From: Caldicellulosiruptoraceae bacterium PP1
GTDB taxonomy: Bacteria > Bacillota > Thermoanaerobacteria > Caldicellulosiruptorales > Caldicellulosiruptoraceae
DNA length: 64,000 nt
Assembly: GCA_041320695.1 (NCBI GenBank)
Contig: JBGGOQ010000001.1
Coordinates: 310,001-374,000, forward strand
Reading direction: 5' to 3'
In this document: piece after piece, positions 21,715-31,991 of the stretch
Position numbering within the stretch: the first letter of the stretch is position 1
Layout: each line of letters opens with the position of its first letter
Program-made: the position numbers and the translations under genes
The notes under the pieces: generated by a model
The model's input: the letters and a program-made list of their open reading frames with translations, nothing else
Databases searched by the model: none
What the model was told of the DNA's origin: nothing

Positions 21715-22913
21715 ACATAGAAAATTTTCTTTCAGAAACTGTTAAATCAATTCCACCCTCTGGTATTAGAAAATTTTTTGATATTGTTTCAGAAATGAAA
21801 GATGCTATTTCGTTAGGTGTTGGTGAACCAGATTTTGTAACACCTTGGGTAGTTCGTGAAGCTGGTATTTATGCAATTGAAGATGGTCATACTCATTATA
21901 CATCTAATTCTGGTTTAAAAGAATTAAGATTTGAAATTAGTAAATACCTTAGAGAAAGATACAATGTAAAATATGACAATTATCAAGAACAAATATTAGT
22001 AACTGTAGGTGCAAGTGAGGCAATAGATATTGCTTTAAGAAGTATAATTAACCCAGGTGATGAAGTAATAATTCATGAGCCTTCATTTGTTTCTTATAAA
22101 GCTTGTACAAAATTTTCAGGTGGTATTCCAGTAATTGTTGAAACAAAAAGTCAAAATCAATTTAAGCTGAGAGTTGATGATATAGCATCAAAAATCACTT
22201 CTAAAACCAAGGCTATTATACTTTCTTATCCTAATAATCCTACTGGTGCTATTATGGATTATTATGACCTTAAAGAGCTTGCTGATTTTCTGAAAGATAA
22301 AGATATCTTTGTTATTGCAGATGATATATACAGCGAACTTACATATGGACAACACCATGTTTCAATTGCTTCTTTTCCTTATATGTATGATAAAACAATA
22401 CTTATCAATGGTTTTTCAAAGGCATTTGCAATGACTGGGTGGAGATTAGGATTTGCAGCTGGAAATGAAACATTAATAAAAGCTATGACAAAGGTACATC
22501 AATATATAATTATGAGTGCTCCAACAATGGCACAATATGCAGCAATTGAAGCTCTAAGAAATGGATTTTCAGATGTTACAAAAATGGTTCAAGAATATGA
22601 TAGAAGACGTAGATTATTGGTTACTAAACTAAACGAAATTGGTCTTGAATGTTTTGAACCAAAAGGTGCATTTTATGTATTTCCATCTATAAAATCTACT
22701 GGTTTGACATCAGACCAATTTTGCCACCAGTTATTATACAGGGAAAAAGTAGCTGTTGTTCCTGGAAATGCATTTGGTAGTTGCGGTGAAGGATTTATCA
22801 GAATATCGTATGCTTATTCATTAGAAACAATAAAAGAAGCTTTAATTAGGATTGAAAGATTTATTAATTTTCTAAAAACAGATGAATCTAAAGTATTTTT
22901 AAAAGTCGAATAA
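21711..22913 (+). CDS. Class I/II PLP aminotransferase (alanine/aspartate type)
   Basis: 400 residues. The PLP lysine is in NGFSKAFAMTGWRLG, the Asp in ADDIYSELTY, and the substrate-binding Arg in GEGFIRISYA. Start GTG overlaps the Lrp stop. By order it corresponds to AlaT-type transaminases, but sequence alone does not fix the substrate. Its 3' end overlaps the convergent pseudouridine synthase by 26 nt. Confidence 0.88.
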   Translation: MNIENFLSETVKSIPPSGIRKFFDIVSEMKDAISLGVGEPDFVTPWVVREAGIYAIEDGHTHYTSNSGLKELRFEISKYLRERYNVKYDNYQEQILVTVGASEAIDIALRSIINPGDEVIIHEPSFVSYKACTKFSGGIPVIVETKSQNQFKLRVDDIASKITSKTKAIILSYPNNPTGAIMDYYDLKELADFLKDKDIFVIADDIYSELTYGQHHVSIASFPYMYDKTILINGFSKAFAMTGWRLGFAAGNETLIKAMTKVHQYIIMSAPTMAQYAAIEALRNGFSDVTKMVQEYDRRRRLLVTKLNEIGLECFEPKGAFYVFPSIKSTGLTSDQFCHQLLYREKVAVVPGNAFGSCGEGFIRISYAYSLETIKEALIRIERFINFLKTDESKVFLKVE

Positions 22914-23754
22914 AATAATTAGGTAATTTGGCTTTTATATTATAATTAGTATTGTTAAACCAAAAATAAAAATTAACATTAAATGAATGTAAAAATAATT
23001 TTTCAAAACCATCATCAAATCCATATATTTTATCACCTAATATAGGATTACCAATATAGCTTAGATGCACTCTAAGCTGATGCGTACGTCCTGTATGAGG
23101 AATTAATAATATAAAAGAATAATTTTCATATTCTTTTATTACTTTGTATTGAGTTAAAGCACTATATCCGTTTTCATTTATCTCTCTTTTTACTTTTTCT
23201 CCTGATATCGATATTGGCAGATTAATAATTCCTTCTTTGTTTTGCATTTTGCCATGAACAATGGCAAAATATTTTTTTTCTATATTTTTGCTGATCATTA
23301 ATTCAGAAACTAAACTATGAATATAAGAATGTTTAGCTATTAAAACTACTCCAGAAGTATCTTTATCTAATCTATTAACCAAATGACAACTTAATCCATT
23401 TTTATTTAAATAATATTCAACATAATTTGCTAGTGAATCAGTATAATGACCTTTTGACGGATGTGTTGCTATTCCACTTTCTTTATTTACAGCTAAAAAA
23501 AATTCATCTTCAAAAACAATATTAAATGGACTATATACAGGTAAAATATTTGCTTTACGATCAATTAAATCAATAATAATTTCAGTATTCATAGACACTT
23601 TTTGATTAATAGAAAAAATAGGAGGATTTATTATTATTTTATTTTCTTTTTTAAGTAATGTAAGCATTCTATCAGAAATCTTGAATTTTTCTCTTAAAAT
23701 TTGTTTATATGTTAATTTTATATCTTCTTCTTTAACCTTATAATATAAATTCAT
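22888..23754 (-). CDS. RluA-family pseudouridine synthase
   Basis: 288 residues. An N-terminal S4-like RNA-binding stretch is followed by the catalytic motif NRLDKDTSGVVLIAK with Asp as nucleophile, and later TGRTHQLRVHLSYIGNPILGD. Modifies uridines in rRNA or tRNA; the site cannot be predicted. Only the ATG at 23754 gives the full S4 domain. Confidence 0.93.
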   Translation of the reverse strand: MNLYYKVKEEDIKLTYKQILREKFKISDRMLTLLKKENKIIINPPIFSINQKVSMNTEIIIDLIDRKANILPVYSPFNIVFEDEFFLAVNKESGIATHPSKGHYTDSLANYVEYYLNKNGLSCHLVNRLDKDTSGVVLIAKHSYIHSLVSELMISKNIEKKYFAIVHGKMQNKEGIINLPISISGEKVKREINENGYSALTQYKVIKEYENYSFILLIPHTGRTHQLRVHLSYIGNPILGDKIYGFDDGFEKLFLHSFNVNFYFWFNNTNYNIKAKLPNYFIRLLKIL

Positions 23755-23848
23755 ATATTTAAAAAACTCCTTTATTAGTATATATTATTAATATATTATA
23801 AATGCAAAATTACTCAAAATAAATATTGTTAAGAGGTGGAAATTTTAA

Positions 23849-24751
23849 ATGTCATTTAAGTCTGGGTTTGTTGCAATTATCGGAAGACCTAATGTTGGTA
23901 AATCTACTTTAATGAACTTATTAGTTGGTTCAAAGGTTTCGATAATTTCACCAAAACCACAAACAACAAGGAATAGTATAAGAGGGATATTAACAAAGGA
24001 TAAATATCAAATAATTTTTATTGATACTCCTGGTGTTCATACTCCTAAAAATAAACTTTCTGAATATATGGTTAAAATTTCAGAAAACACTTTAACAGAG
24101 GTTGAATTAATTTTATACATTGTTGAAGCTACTGATTATTTGATAGGAAAATGGGATGAATATATAATAAGTAAACTGAATAACGTAAAAACACCAAAAA
24201 TGCTAGTGGTTAATAAATCAGATTTAGCAAGCAAAGATGATATTGAAAGAGTAAAATCACTATTTTCTAAAGTTTGTAATTTCGACTATACAATAGATGT
24301 ATCAGCTATCGATGGTAGTAATTGTGATTTATTAATCAATAAGATCATAGAAATATTACCTGAGGGTCCTAAATATTATTATGATGATATGATTACTGAT
24401 TCAAGTGAACGTTTTATAGCTTCAGAAATTATTAGAGAGAAAATATTGAATAATTTATTAGATGAAATACCACATGGCATTGGAGTTGTAATCGAGAAAT
24501 TTTCTGAAAGAGCAGATAAAGAACTTATTGACATAATTGCTACCATTTATTGTGAAAAGGAATCTCATAAATCTATTATTATTGGTAAAAATGGTAGTAT
24601 GTTAAAAAGAATTGGTATTCAAGCCCGAGAAGAATTAGAAGTAATTTTTGGAATTAAAATAAACCTTCAATTATGGGTAAAAGTCAAAAAAAATTGGAGA
24701 GATGATATTAATTCAATGCGATATTTAGGATATAACATTAAAGAGGTTTAA
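23849..24751 (+). CDS. era: GTPase Era
   Basis: 300 residues. Walker [10 protein letters not shown], switch [27 protein letters not shown], then a KH domain with [14 protein letters not shown]. Binds 16S rRNA during 30S maturation. AGAGGTGG precedes the ATG. Directly followed by recO as in many Firmicutes. Confidence 0.97.
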   Translation: MSFKSGFVAIIGRPNVGKSTLMNLLVGSKVSIISPKPQTTRNSIRGILTKDKYQIIFIDTPGVHTPKNKLSEYMVKISENTLTEVELILYIVEATDYLIGKWDEYIISKLNNVKTPKMLVVNKSDLASKDDIERVKSLFSKVCNFDYTIDVSAIDGSNCDLLINKIIEILPEGPKYYYDDMITDSSERFIASEIIREKILNNLLDEIPHGIGVVIEKFSERADKELIDIIATIYCEKESHKSIIIGKNGSMLKRIGIQAREELEVIFGIKINLQLWVKVKKNWRDDINSMRYLGYNIKEV

Positions 24752-24755
24752 TCTT

Positions 24756-25490
24756 ATGAAATATATCAAATTAAATGGGATTGTATTAAAAGAAACAGAT
24801 TTTGAAGATACAAGCAAGATATTGACATTACTCACTGATAAAAAGGGCAAAATACAAGTAATTTCGAAAAATTGTAAAAGAACACATAATAGTTTAATTG
24901 GTGTGTCTCAACCACTTATTTATTCAGAATTTATTTTAAAAAAAAGTAATGATATTTATTTAATTGTATCAGCATCAATAATTGAATCTTTTTTTGAAAT
25001 TTCAAAAAGTCTTGACCAAACTATCTATGCAAGCTATTTTATTGAACTTATTGATAACTTTCTCGATTTTGAACAAGAAGATGAGAACTATCTAAGGTTA
25101 CTTCTTAATACCTTATTTTTACTTAAAAACAATTTTGATAAAGAGGTTTTAGCAAGAATATTTGAAATCAAAGTGTTAAGTATATCTGGTTTTTTGCCTA
25201 ATCTTATTTATTGCAATAAATGTGGTAGAACAGATATTGATGAAGTATTTTTCTCTTTTGAAGAAGGATGTATTTATTGTTCTAGCTGTAAAAAGAAACA
25301 CAATCCTTCTATAACATTAGATACCATAAAAACAATATTATTAATTAATGCTACTGAATTAAAAAAAATTCATAAAATTGAGATTCCAAATCATGTTAAT
25401 AAACAATTAAGCTCTATAATTTCGAAGTATATTTCTATTATACTTCAGAAAGAGATTCATATTCTTGATTTTTTAAAGTTTATAAAATAA
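24756..25490 (+). CDS. recO: DNA repair protein RecO
   Basis: 244 residues. N-terminal OB fold ([26 protein letters not shown]) and a zinc finger CNKCGR...CIYCSSC in the C-terminal half. Loads RecA with RecR. Starts 5 nt after era. Confidence 0.93.
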   Translation: MKYIKLNGIVLKETDFEDTSKILTLLTDKKGKIQVISKNCKRTHNSLIGVSQPLIYSEFILKKSNDIYLIVSASIIESFFEISKSLDQTIYASYFIELIDNFLDFEQEDENYLRLLLNTLFLLKNNFDKEVLARIFEIKVLSISGFLPNLIYCNKCGRTDIDEVFFSFEEGCIYCSSCKKKHNPSITLDTIKTILLINATELKKIHKIEIPNHVNKQLSSIISKYISIILQKEIHILDFLKFIK

Positions 25491-25536
25491 AATAATAAAG
25501 ATTAACATACTTTATGAAAAAGGTGGTAACAATAAA

Positions 25537-26844
25537 ATGGTTACAATGGATGAGATAGTTTCACTTTGTAAAAGACGTGGCTTTATATTTCAATCAAGCG
25601 AGATATATGGTGGTTTAAATAGTTGTTGGGATTATGGACCACTTGGGGTAGAACTCAAAAATAATGTTAAAAGATTGTGGTGGAAGGCTAATGTTCAACA
25701 AAGAGATGATATGGTTGGGTTAGACTCAAGTATATTAATGAATCCAAGAATTTGGGAAGCAAGCGGACATGTAAGTAATTTTGCTGATCCAATGGCTGAT
25801 TGTAAAAAATGTAAAAAAAGATGGAGAGTTGATACCCTTCAAGAATACAAATGTCCTGAATGCGGTGGAGAGCTTACTGAAGCAAGAATGTTTAATTTAA
25901 TGTTTAAAACCTTTATGGGCCCTGTTGAAGACGACTCAGCAATAGTATATCTTAGACCTGAAACTGCACAAGGTATTTTTGTTAATTTTTTAAATGTTCA
26001 ACAAACAATGAGAAAAAAACTCCCATTTGGTATTGCACAAATTGGAAAATCATTTAGAAATGAAATAACCCCTGGAAACTTTACATTTAGAACTAGAGAA
26101 TTTGAACAAATGGAAATTGAATACTTTGTAAAACCTGGCACAGATGATTTTTGGCATCAGGATTGGATAAAAAGAAGATTAGAATGGTATTATAAACTTG
26201 GAATAAAAAAAGAAAATATAAAAGTTCGTGAACATGAAAAGGATGAACTTGCACACTATGCAAAAGGTTGTGTTGATATAGAATATCTATTCCCTATGGG
26301 CTGGTCTGAATTAGAGGGAATTGCAAATAGAACTGATTTTGATTTATCTAGACATCAAGAATTTAGTGGACAGAATCTTACTTATTTTGATGATGAAACA
26401 AAACAAAGATTTATACCATACGTTATTGAACCATCTGCAGGTGCTGATAGAGCCACTCTTGCATTTTTAATTGATTCTTATGAAAATCAACAGATTGATG
26501 AAAAGGATTCAAGAGTGGTATTACATCTTCATCCTGCAATTGCTCCCATTAAAGCAGGTATTTTCCCATTAGTAAAAAAGGAAGAGCTTATTTCAAAAGC
26601 TAAAGATATTTATAAAAAACTTAGACTTAAATGGATGGTCCAATACGACGAAACAGGTAGTATCGGAAAAAGGTATAGAAGACAAGATGAAATTGGTACA
26701 CCTTTTGGAGTTACTGTAGATTTTCAAACACTTGAAGATAATACTGTTACAATAAGAGATAGAGATTCAATGGAACAAGAAAGAATTTCTATAAATGAAT
26801 TAGAAAATTACTTACAAGAAAAAATTGAAATATCTTTTGATTAA
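25537..26844 (+). CDS. glyQS: Glycyl-tRNA synthetase, dimeric type
   Basis: 435 residues, class II. Motif 2 is seen as [26 protein letters not shown], motif 3 as [15 protein letters not shown] zinc module CKKC...CPEC lies near residues 90-110. This is the alpha2 form, not the alpha2beta2 form. Upstream spacing to recO (46 nt) leaves no room for a T-box leader. Confidence 0.96.
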   Translation: MVTMDEIVSLCKRRGFIFQSSEIYGGLNSCWDYGPLGVELKNNVKRLWWKANVQQRDDMVGLDSSILMNPRIWEASGHVSNFADPMADCKKCKKRWRVDTLQEYKCPECGGELTEARMFNLMFKTFMGPVEDDSAIVYLRPETAQGIFVNFLNVQQTMRKKLPFGIAQIGKSFRNEITPGNFTFRTREFEQMEIEYFVKPGTDDFWHQDWIKRRLEWYYKLGIKKENIKVREHEKDELAHYAKGCVDIEYLFPMGWSELEGIANRTDFDLSRHQEFSGQNLTYFDDETKQRFIPYVIEPSAGADRATLAFLIDSYENQQIDEKDSRVVLHLHPAIAPIKAGIFPLVKKEELISKAKDIYKKLRLKWMVQYDETGSIGKRYRRQDEIGTPFGVTVDFQTLEDNTVTIRDRDSMEQERISINELENYLQEKIEISFD

Positions 26845-26867
26845 TTATAATAATTAATAAAATACTA

Positions 26868-26895
26868 TTATCAAATTAGTAAAATATGTTATAAT
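26868..26895 (+). promoter_or_regulatory. Probable ppdK promoter
   Basis: Extended -10 TGTTATAAT at 26887-26895 with TTATCA 16 nt before it. A short palindrome ATGTTA-TTT-TAACAT lies at 26938-26952 just before the ribosome site. Confidence 0.45.
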
Positions 26896-26966
26896 AATTA
26901 ATGTTGCGTTATGCAAATAATTTTTTTAAAATATTTCATGTTATTTTAACATAGGAGGGGATTTAT

Positions 26967-29615
26967 TTGGGTAAGAAGTATGTATATTTATTCCAAGAAG
27001 GAAATAAGGATATGAGAGAGCTTCTTGGAGGAAAAGGTGCAAACCTCGCTGAAATGACAAACTTAGGTCTCCCAGTTCCACAAGGTTTTACAGTAACTAC
27101 CGAGGCTTGTACAAGATACTATGAAGAAGGCGAAAAGATTTCAGACGACATAATAGCAGAAATTCTCGAAAAATTAGCAGAATTAGAAAAGATAGCTGGC
27201 AAAAAATTTGGTGATCCATCAAATCCATTGCTTGTATCAGTAAGAAGTGGTGCAAGAGTTTCAATGCCTGGCATGATGGATACAATATTAAATCTTGGTA
27301 TGAATGACAAAGTTGTTGTTGGCTTAGCAGAACTTACTAACAATGAAAGATTTGCTTATGACTCATATAGAAGATTCATTCAAATGTTCTCAGATGTTGT
27401 TATGGGAATTGAAAAAGCTAAATTTGAAAAAATTCTTGATGAAGTAAAAGAAAAATATGGTGCAAAATATGATACAGATTTAACAGCTGAAAATTTAAAA
27501 GAAGTTGTTGCAAAATACAAAGAATTATATAAAGAAGAAAAAGGTACAGAATTCCCACAAGATCCAAAAGAACAGCTACTTGAAGCAGTAAAAGCTGTTT
27601 TTAGATCATGGAATAATCCAAGAGCTATTGTTTACAGAAGACTCAATGAAATTCCACATGATTGGGGTACAGCTGTAAACGTACAAATGATGGCTTATGG
27701 AAATATGGGTAATGACTCTGGTACTGGTGTTGCTTTCACAAGAAACCCATCAACAGGTGAAAAAGAACTCTATGGTGAATTCTTAATGAATGCTCAAGGT
27801 GAAGACGTTGTTGCTGGTATTAGAACACCTCAACCAATTGCTGCATTAAAAGAAACAATGCCAGAAGTTTATAACCAATTTGCTGAAATTGCAAAGAAGC
27901 TTGAAACATATTACAAAGATATGCAGGATATGGAGTTTACTATTGAGAAAGGTAAACTTTATATGCTTCAAACAAGAAATGGTAAGAGAACTGCACAAGC
28001 AGCTTTAAAGATAGCTGTTGATTTAGTTGAAGAAGGTCTTATTACTAAAGAAGATGCTCTTTTAAAAGTTGATCCAAAACAACTTGATTCATTATTACAC
28101 CCTGCATTTGAACCAAAAGCATTAAAAGCAGCAAAACCAATTGCAAAAGGGCTTCCAGCATCCCCAGGTGCTGCTACTGGTAAAGTTTACTTTACAGCTG
28201 AAGAAGCTAAGAATGCTGTTGAATCAGGTGAAAAGAAGGTTATTCTTGTAAGACTTGAAACATCTCCAGAAGATATAGAAGGTATGGTTGCAGCACAAGG
28301 TATTCTTACTGCAAGAGGTGGTATGACATCACATGCTGCTGTTGTTGCAAGAGGTATGGGTAAATGCTGCGTTGCTGGTTGTGGCGATATAACAATTAAT
28401 GAAGAAGAAAAATACTTTACAACTCCAGATGGAAAGAAATTTAATGAAGGTGATTGGATTTCACTTGATGGTAGCACAGGATATGTTTATGAAGGGCAGT
28501 TACCAACTCAAGATCCTGAGCTCACTGGCTACTTTGGTACATTTATGCAATGGGCTGATGAAATAAGAAGACTAAGAGTTAGAACAAATGCTGATACTCC
28601 TAGAGATGCTGCTCAAGCAAGAAAATTTGGTGCTGAAGGTATTGGTCTTTGCAGAACTGAGCACATGTTCTTTGAAGAAGACAGAATACCAGCAATGAGA
28701 GAAATGATTGTAGCAAGAACAGAAGAGCAAAGAAGAAAAGCTCTTGATAAGCTTCTCCCAATGCAAAGAGGAGATTTTGAAGCATTATATAGAGAAATGA
28801 AGGGTTATCCAGTTACAATAAGACTTCTTGACCCACCACTACATGAATTCTTACCAAAAGAAGATGAAGCAATTGCAGATCTTGCAAAAGAAATGGGCAT
28901 GACATTTGATGAATTAAAATCAGTTGTTGAAAGCTTGCATGAACTCAATCCAATGCTTGGTCATAGAGGTTGTCGTCTTGCTGTAACTTATCCTGAAATT
29001 GCAGAAATGCAAACAAGAGCTATTATAGAAGCTGCTATTAATGTTAGAAAAGAAGGAATTGATGTTATTCCTGAAATAATGATACCTCTTGTTGGTGAAG
29101 TAAAAGAATTAAAGTATGTTAAAGATATTATTGTTAAAACAGCTGAAAAGGTTATGGAAGAAAAAGGTGTTAAGATAGAATATAAAGTAGGTACAATGAT
29201 TGAGATTCCAAGAGCAGCTTTAACAGCAGATGAGATTGCTAAAGAAGCTGAATTCTTCTCATTTGGTACAAATGACTTAACTCAGATGACATTTGGTTTC
29301 TCAAGAGATGATGCTGGCAAATTCTTAAATGATTACTATGATAAAAAGATATTTGAAACTGACCCATTTGCAAGAATTGATGAAAATGGTGTTGGTAAGC
29401 TTGTTAAGATGGCTGCAGAACTTGGTAAAAAAACAAGACCTGATATTAAGCTTGGTATATGCGGTGAACATGGAGGAGACCCATCAAGTGTTGAATTCTG
29501 CCATAATGCAGGATTAAATTATGTTTCATGCTCACCATACAGAGTACCAATTGCAAGACTTGCAGCAGCACAAGCTGAAGTAAAATCAAGAAAGAAAACT
29601 TTTATAGATAAATAA
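26967..29615 (+). CDS. ppdK: Pyruvate, phosphate dikinase
   Basis: 882 residues; interconverts PEP, AMP and PPi with pyruvate, ATP and Pi. N-terminal ATP-grasp region (GGKGANLAEM, SVRSGARVSMPGMMDT), swivelling phosphohistidine domain with GGMTSHAAVVARGMG, and the C-terminal TIM barrel with the acid/base Cys in LGICGEHGGDP. Start TTG with GGAGGGG upstream. Codon use is even and the gene looks highly expressed. Placed directly before the glycolysis cluster. Confidence 0.97.
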   Translation: MGKKYVYLFQEGNKDMRELLGGKGANLAEMTNLGLPVPQGFTVTTEACTRYYEEGEKISDDIIAEILEKLAELEKIAGKKFGDPSNPLLVSVRSGARVSMPGMMDTILNLGMNDKVVVGLAELTNNERFAYDSYRRFIQMFSDVVMGIEKAKFEKILDEVKEKYGAKYDTDLTAENLKEVVAKYKELYKEEKGTEFPQDPKEQLLEAVKAVFRSWNNPRAIVYRRLNEIPHDWGTAVNVQMMAYGNMGNDSGTGVAFTRNPSTGEKELYGEFLMNAQGEDVVAGIRTPQPIAALKETMPEVYNQFAEIAKKLETYYKDMQDMEFTIEKGKLYMLQTRNGKRTAQAALKIAVDLVEEGLITKEDALLKVDPKQLDSLLHPAFEPKALKAAKPIAKGLPASPGAATGKVYFTAEEAKNAVESGEKKVILVRLETSPEDIEGMVAAQGILTARGGMTSHAAVVARGMGKCCVAGCGDITINEEEKYFTTPDGKKFNEGDWISLDGSTGYVYEGQLPTQDPELTGYFGTFMQWADEIRRLRVRTNADTPRDAAQARKFGAEGIGLCRTEHMFFEEDRIPAMREMIVARTEEQRRKALDKLLPMQRGDFEALYREMKGYPVTIRLLDPPLHEFLPKEDEAIADLAKEMGMTFDELKSVVESLHELNPMLGHRGCRLAVTYPEIAEMQTRAIIEAAINVRKEGIDVIPEIMIPLVGEVKELKYVKDIIVKTAEKVMEEKGVKIEYKVGTMIEIPRAALTADEIAKEAEFFSFGTNDLTQMTFGFSRDDAGKFLNDYYDKKIFETDPFARIDENGVGKLVKMAAELGKKTRPDIKLGICGEHGGDPSSVEFCHNAGLNYVSCSPYRVPIARLAAAQAEVKSRKKTFIDK

Positions 29616-29625
29616 GAATTAAATA

Positions 29626-29663
29626 AAAAGCTCCATTTGGTTTTATGCCAATGGGGCTTTTTT
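29626..29663 (+). terminator. Intrinsic terminator after ppdK
   Basis: AAGCTCCATTTGG pairs with CCAATGGGGCTT, followed by a T-run. Confidence 0.9.
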
Positions 29664-29719
29664 ATAATATTTTTCTTAAAAAATGTATTTTATAAGCAAA
29701 TAAATATAAAATAAATATA

Positions 29720-29747
29720 TTGATAAATATGTAATTAGTGGTATAAT
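29720..29747 (+). promoter_or_regulatory. Promoter of the cggR-gap cluster
   Basis: TTGATA and TATAAT with a 16-nt spacer. The likely start falls at the first base of the CggR-like operator. Confidence 0.65.
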
Positions 29748-29753
29748 ATTAAG

Positions 29754-29792
29754 CGGGACGATTTTGTATATGTTATGGGTAATATATGTCCC
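29754..29792 (+). promoter_or_regulatory. Probable CggR operator
   Basis: CGGGAC at 29754-29759 and a second half ending in TGTC(CC) at 29787-29792, joined by GGG at 29777-29779, resemble the Bacillus CggR operator (CGGGAC-N6-TGTC, repeated). The outer GGGAC/GTCCC is an inverted repeat. It lies just downstream of the -10, the position used for road-block repression. Confidence 0.65.
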
Positions 29793-29808
29793 AATGGAGT
29801 AGATAATT

Positions 29809-30828
29809 ATGAATGATAATATTGATTTAATTAGAAAAATTGCACCTGAAATCTTACCACTAATTGAAAAAAGATATGATATTTTAAACACAATTAGATA
29901 TTACCAACCTATAGGTAGAAGATTATTAGCTGAAAAACTTGGTATTGGTGAAAGAAATGTTAGAAATGAGATAGAAAATTTAAAGTCTATGGGTCTTGTT
30001 ACTATTACAGAAAATGGTATGTATATAGTTCCTGAAGTAGAAGATATTATTGAAAATCTTTCACATATAGTATATGATATAAAAGGATTGGTTGATGTCC
30101 AAAAAGAGGTAAAATCAATTTTACAGGCAAAAGATGTTTTTATAGTTCCAGGTGATGCTGATAAAAACCCCTTAGTATTAAAAGAAATTGGTAAACTTGC
30201 AAGTAAGATCATTCTACCTTATCTTTCAGATATTAAAACTATAGCAGTAACTGGCGGAACTACTGTTAAAGAGGTTGTTGATTCTTTTCCTAAACTAAAT
30301 TACAAAAATATCTTGGTTGTTCCAGCACGTGGTGGCATAGGACAAGAAGTTGAAAAACAAGCAAATACGTTAGCATCAGAACTTGCTAAAAAAATTGGTG
30401 GATCATATAAACTTCTTCATTTACCTGATAATATGGATGAAGAGGTATACAAACTAATAATTAAGCAAAAGGATATTATAGATGTTTTAAATGATATCAA
30501 TAGGGCTGATATGTTGCTATTTGGTATAGGTAATGCAATTGAAATGGCTAAAAGACGGCGATTTGATGATAGTTTAATTAGTATATTAAATAATGTTGGT
30601 GCTATTGGAGAAATTTTTGGTTACTATTATAACAAAAATAGAGAAATTGTTTACTCAACAACAACTATAGGTATAAAACTTGAAACTTTAAAAAATATTA
30701 AATATATGATTGGTGTTGCTGGTGGAAAACATAAAGCACAAGCAATACTTTCACTTGGTGATATTAGATATCAAACTATATTTGTAATTGATGAAGGCAT
30801 TGCTGAAGAAATAATAAGATACAAATAA
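29809..30828 (+). CDS. cggR: Central glycolytic genes regulator
   Basis: 339 residues, SorC/DeoR-type. N-terminal winged helix (IGRRLLAEKLGIGERNVRNEIENLKSMGLV) and a C-terminal sugar-phosphate sensing domain (VTGGTTVKEVVDSF, VVPARGGIG, GIGNAIEMAKRR). In Bacillus it represses gap-pgk-tpi-pgm-eno until fructose-1,6-bisphosphate binds. Here it is the first gene of exactly that cluster. Confidence 0.93.
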   Translation: MNDNIDLIRKIAPEILPLIEKRYDILNTIRYYQPIGRRLLAEKLGIGERNVRNEIENLKSMGLVTITENGMYIVPEVEDIIENLSHIVYDIKGLVDVQKEVKSILQAKDVFIVPGDADKNPLVLKEIGKLASKIILPYLSDIKTIAVTGGTTVKEVVDSFPKLNYKNILVVPARGGIGQEVEKQANTLASELAKKIGGSYKLLHLPDNMDEEVYKLIIKQKDIIDVLNDINRADMLLFGIGNAIEMAKRRRFDDSLISILNNVGAIGEIFGYYYNKNREIVYSTTTIGIKLETLKNIKYMIGVAGGKHKAQAILSLGDIRYQTIFVIDEGIAEEIIRYK

Positions 30829-30834
30829 GTTAAT

Positions 30835-30854
30835 AATACCGTTTCAGCGGTATT
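30835..30854 (+). other. Stem-loop between cggR and gap
   Basis: AATACCG pairs with CGGTATT around TTTCAG. There is no T-run. In Bacillus the cggR-gapA mRNA is cut near such a stem-loop, which stabilises the gap part; the same is plausible here. Confidence 0.55.
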
Positions 30855-30860
30855 AAATAA

Positions 30861-31904
<1,044 letters not shown>

Positions 31905-31914
31905 TTTATTGCAA

Positions 31915-31954
31915 AAAACTAACTGGTTTGGTTCATTCCAAGCCAGTTAGTTTT
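31915..31954 (+). terminator. Hairpin with short T-run between gap and pgk-tpiA
   Basis: AAAACTAACTGG pairs with CCAGTTAGTTTT, with an inner TTGG/CCAA. Only four T residues follow before AACA, so it may be a partial terminator or an mRNA stabiliser that lowers expression of the downstream genes relative to gap. Confidence 0.6.
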
Positions 31955-31991
31955 AACATTTATTAATTATGATGTATTGAGGTGATTTTTT

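Noticed and set aside
25491-25536. T-box leader before glyQS
   Set aside because: The intergenic stretch is only 46 nt, too short for a T-box.
27097-28785. Minus-strand ORFs inside ppdK
   Set aside because: Shadow frames of a highly conserved gene, no ribosome sites.
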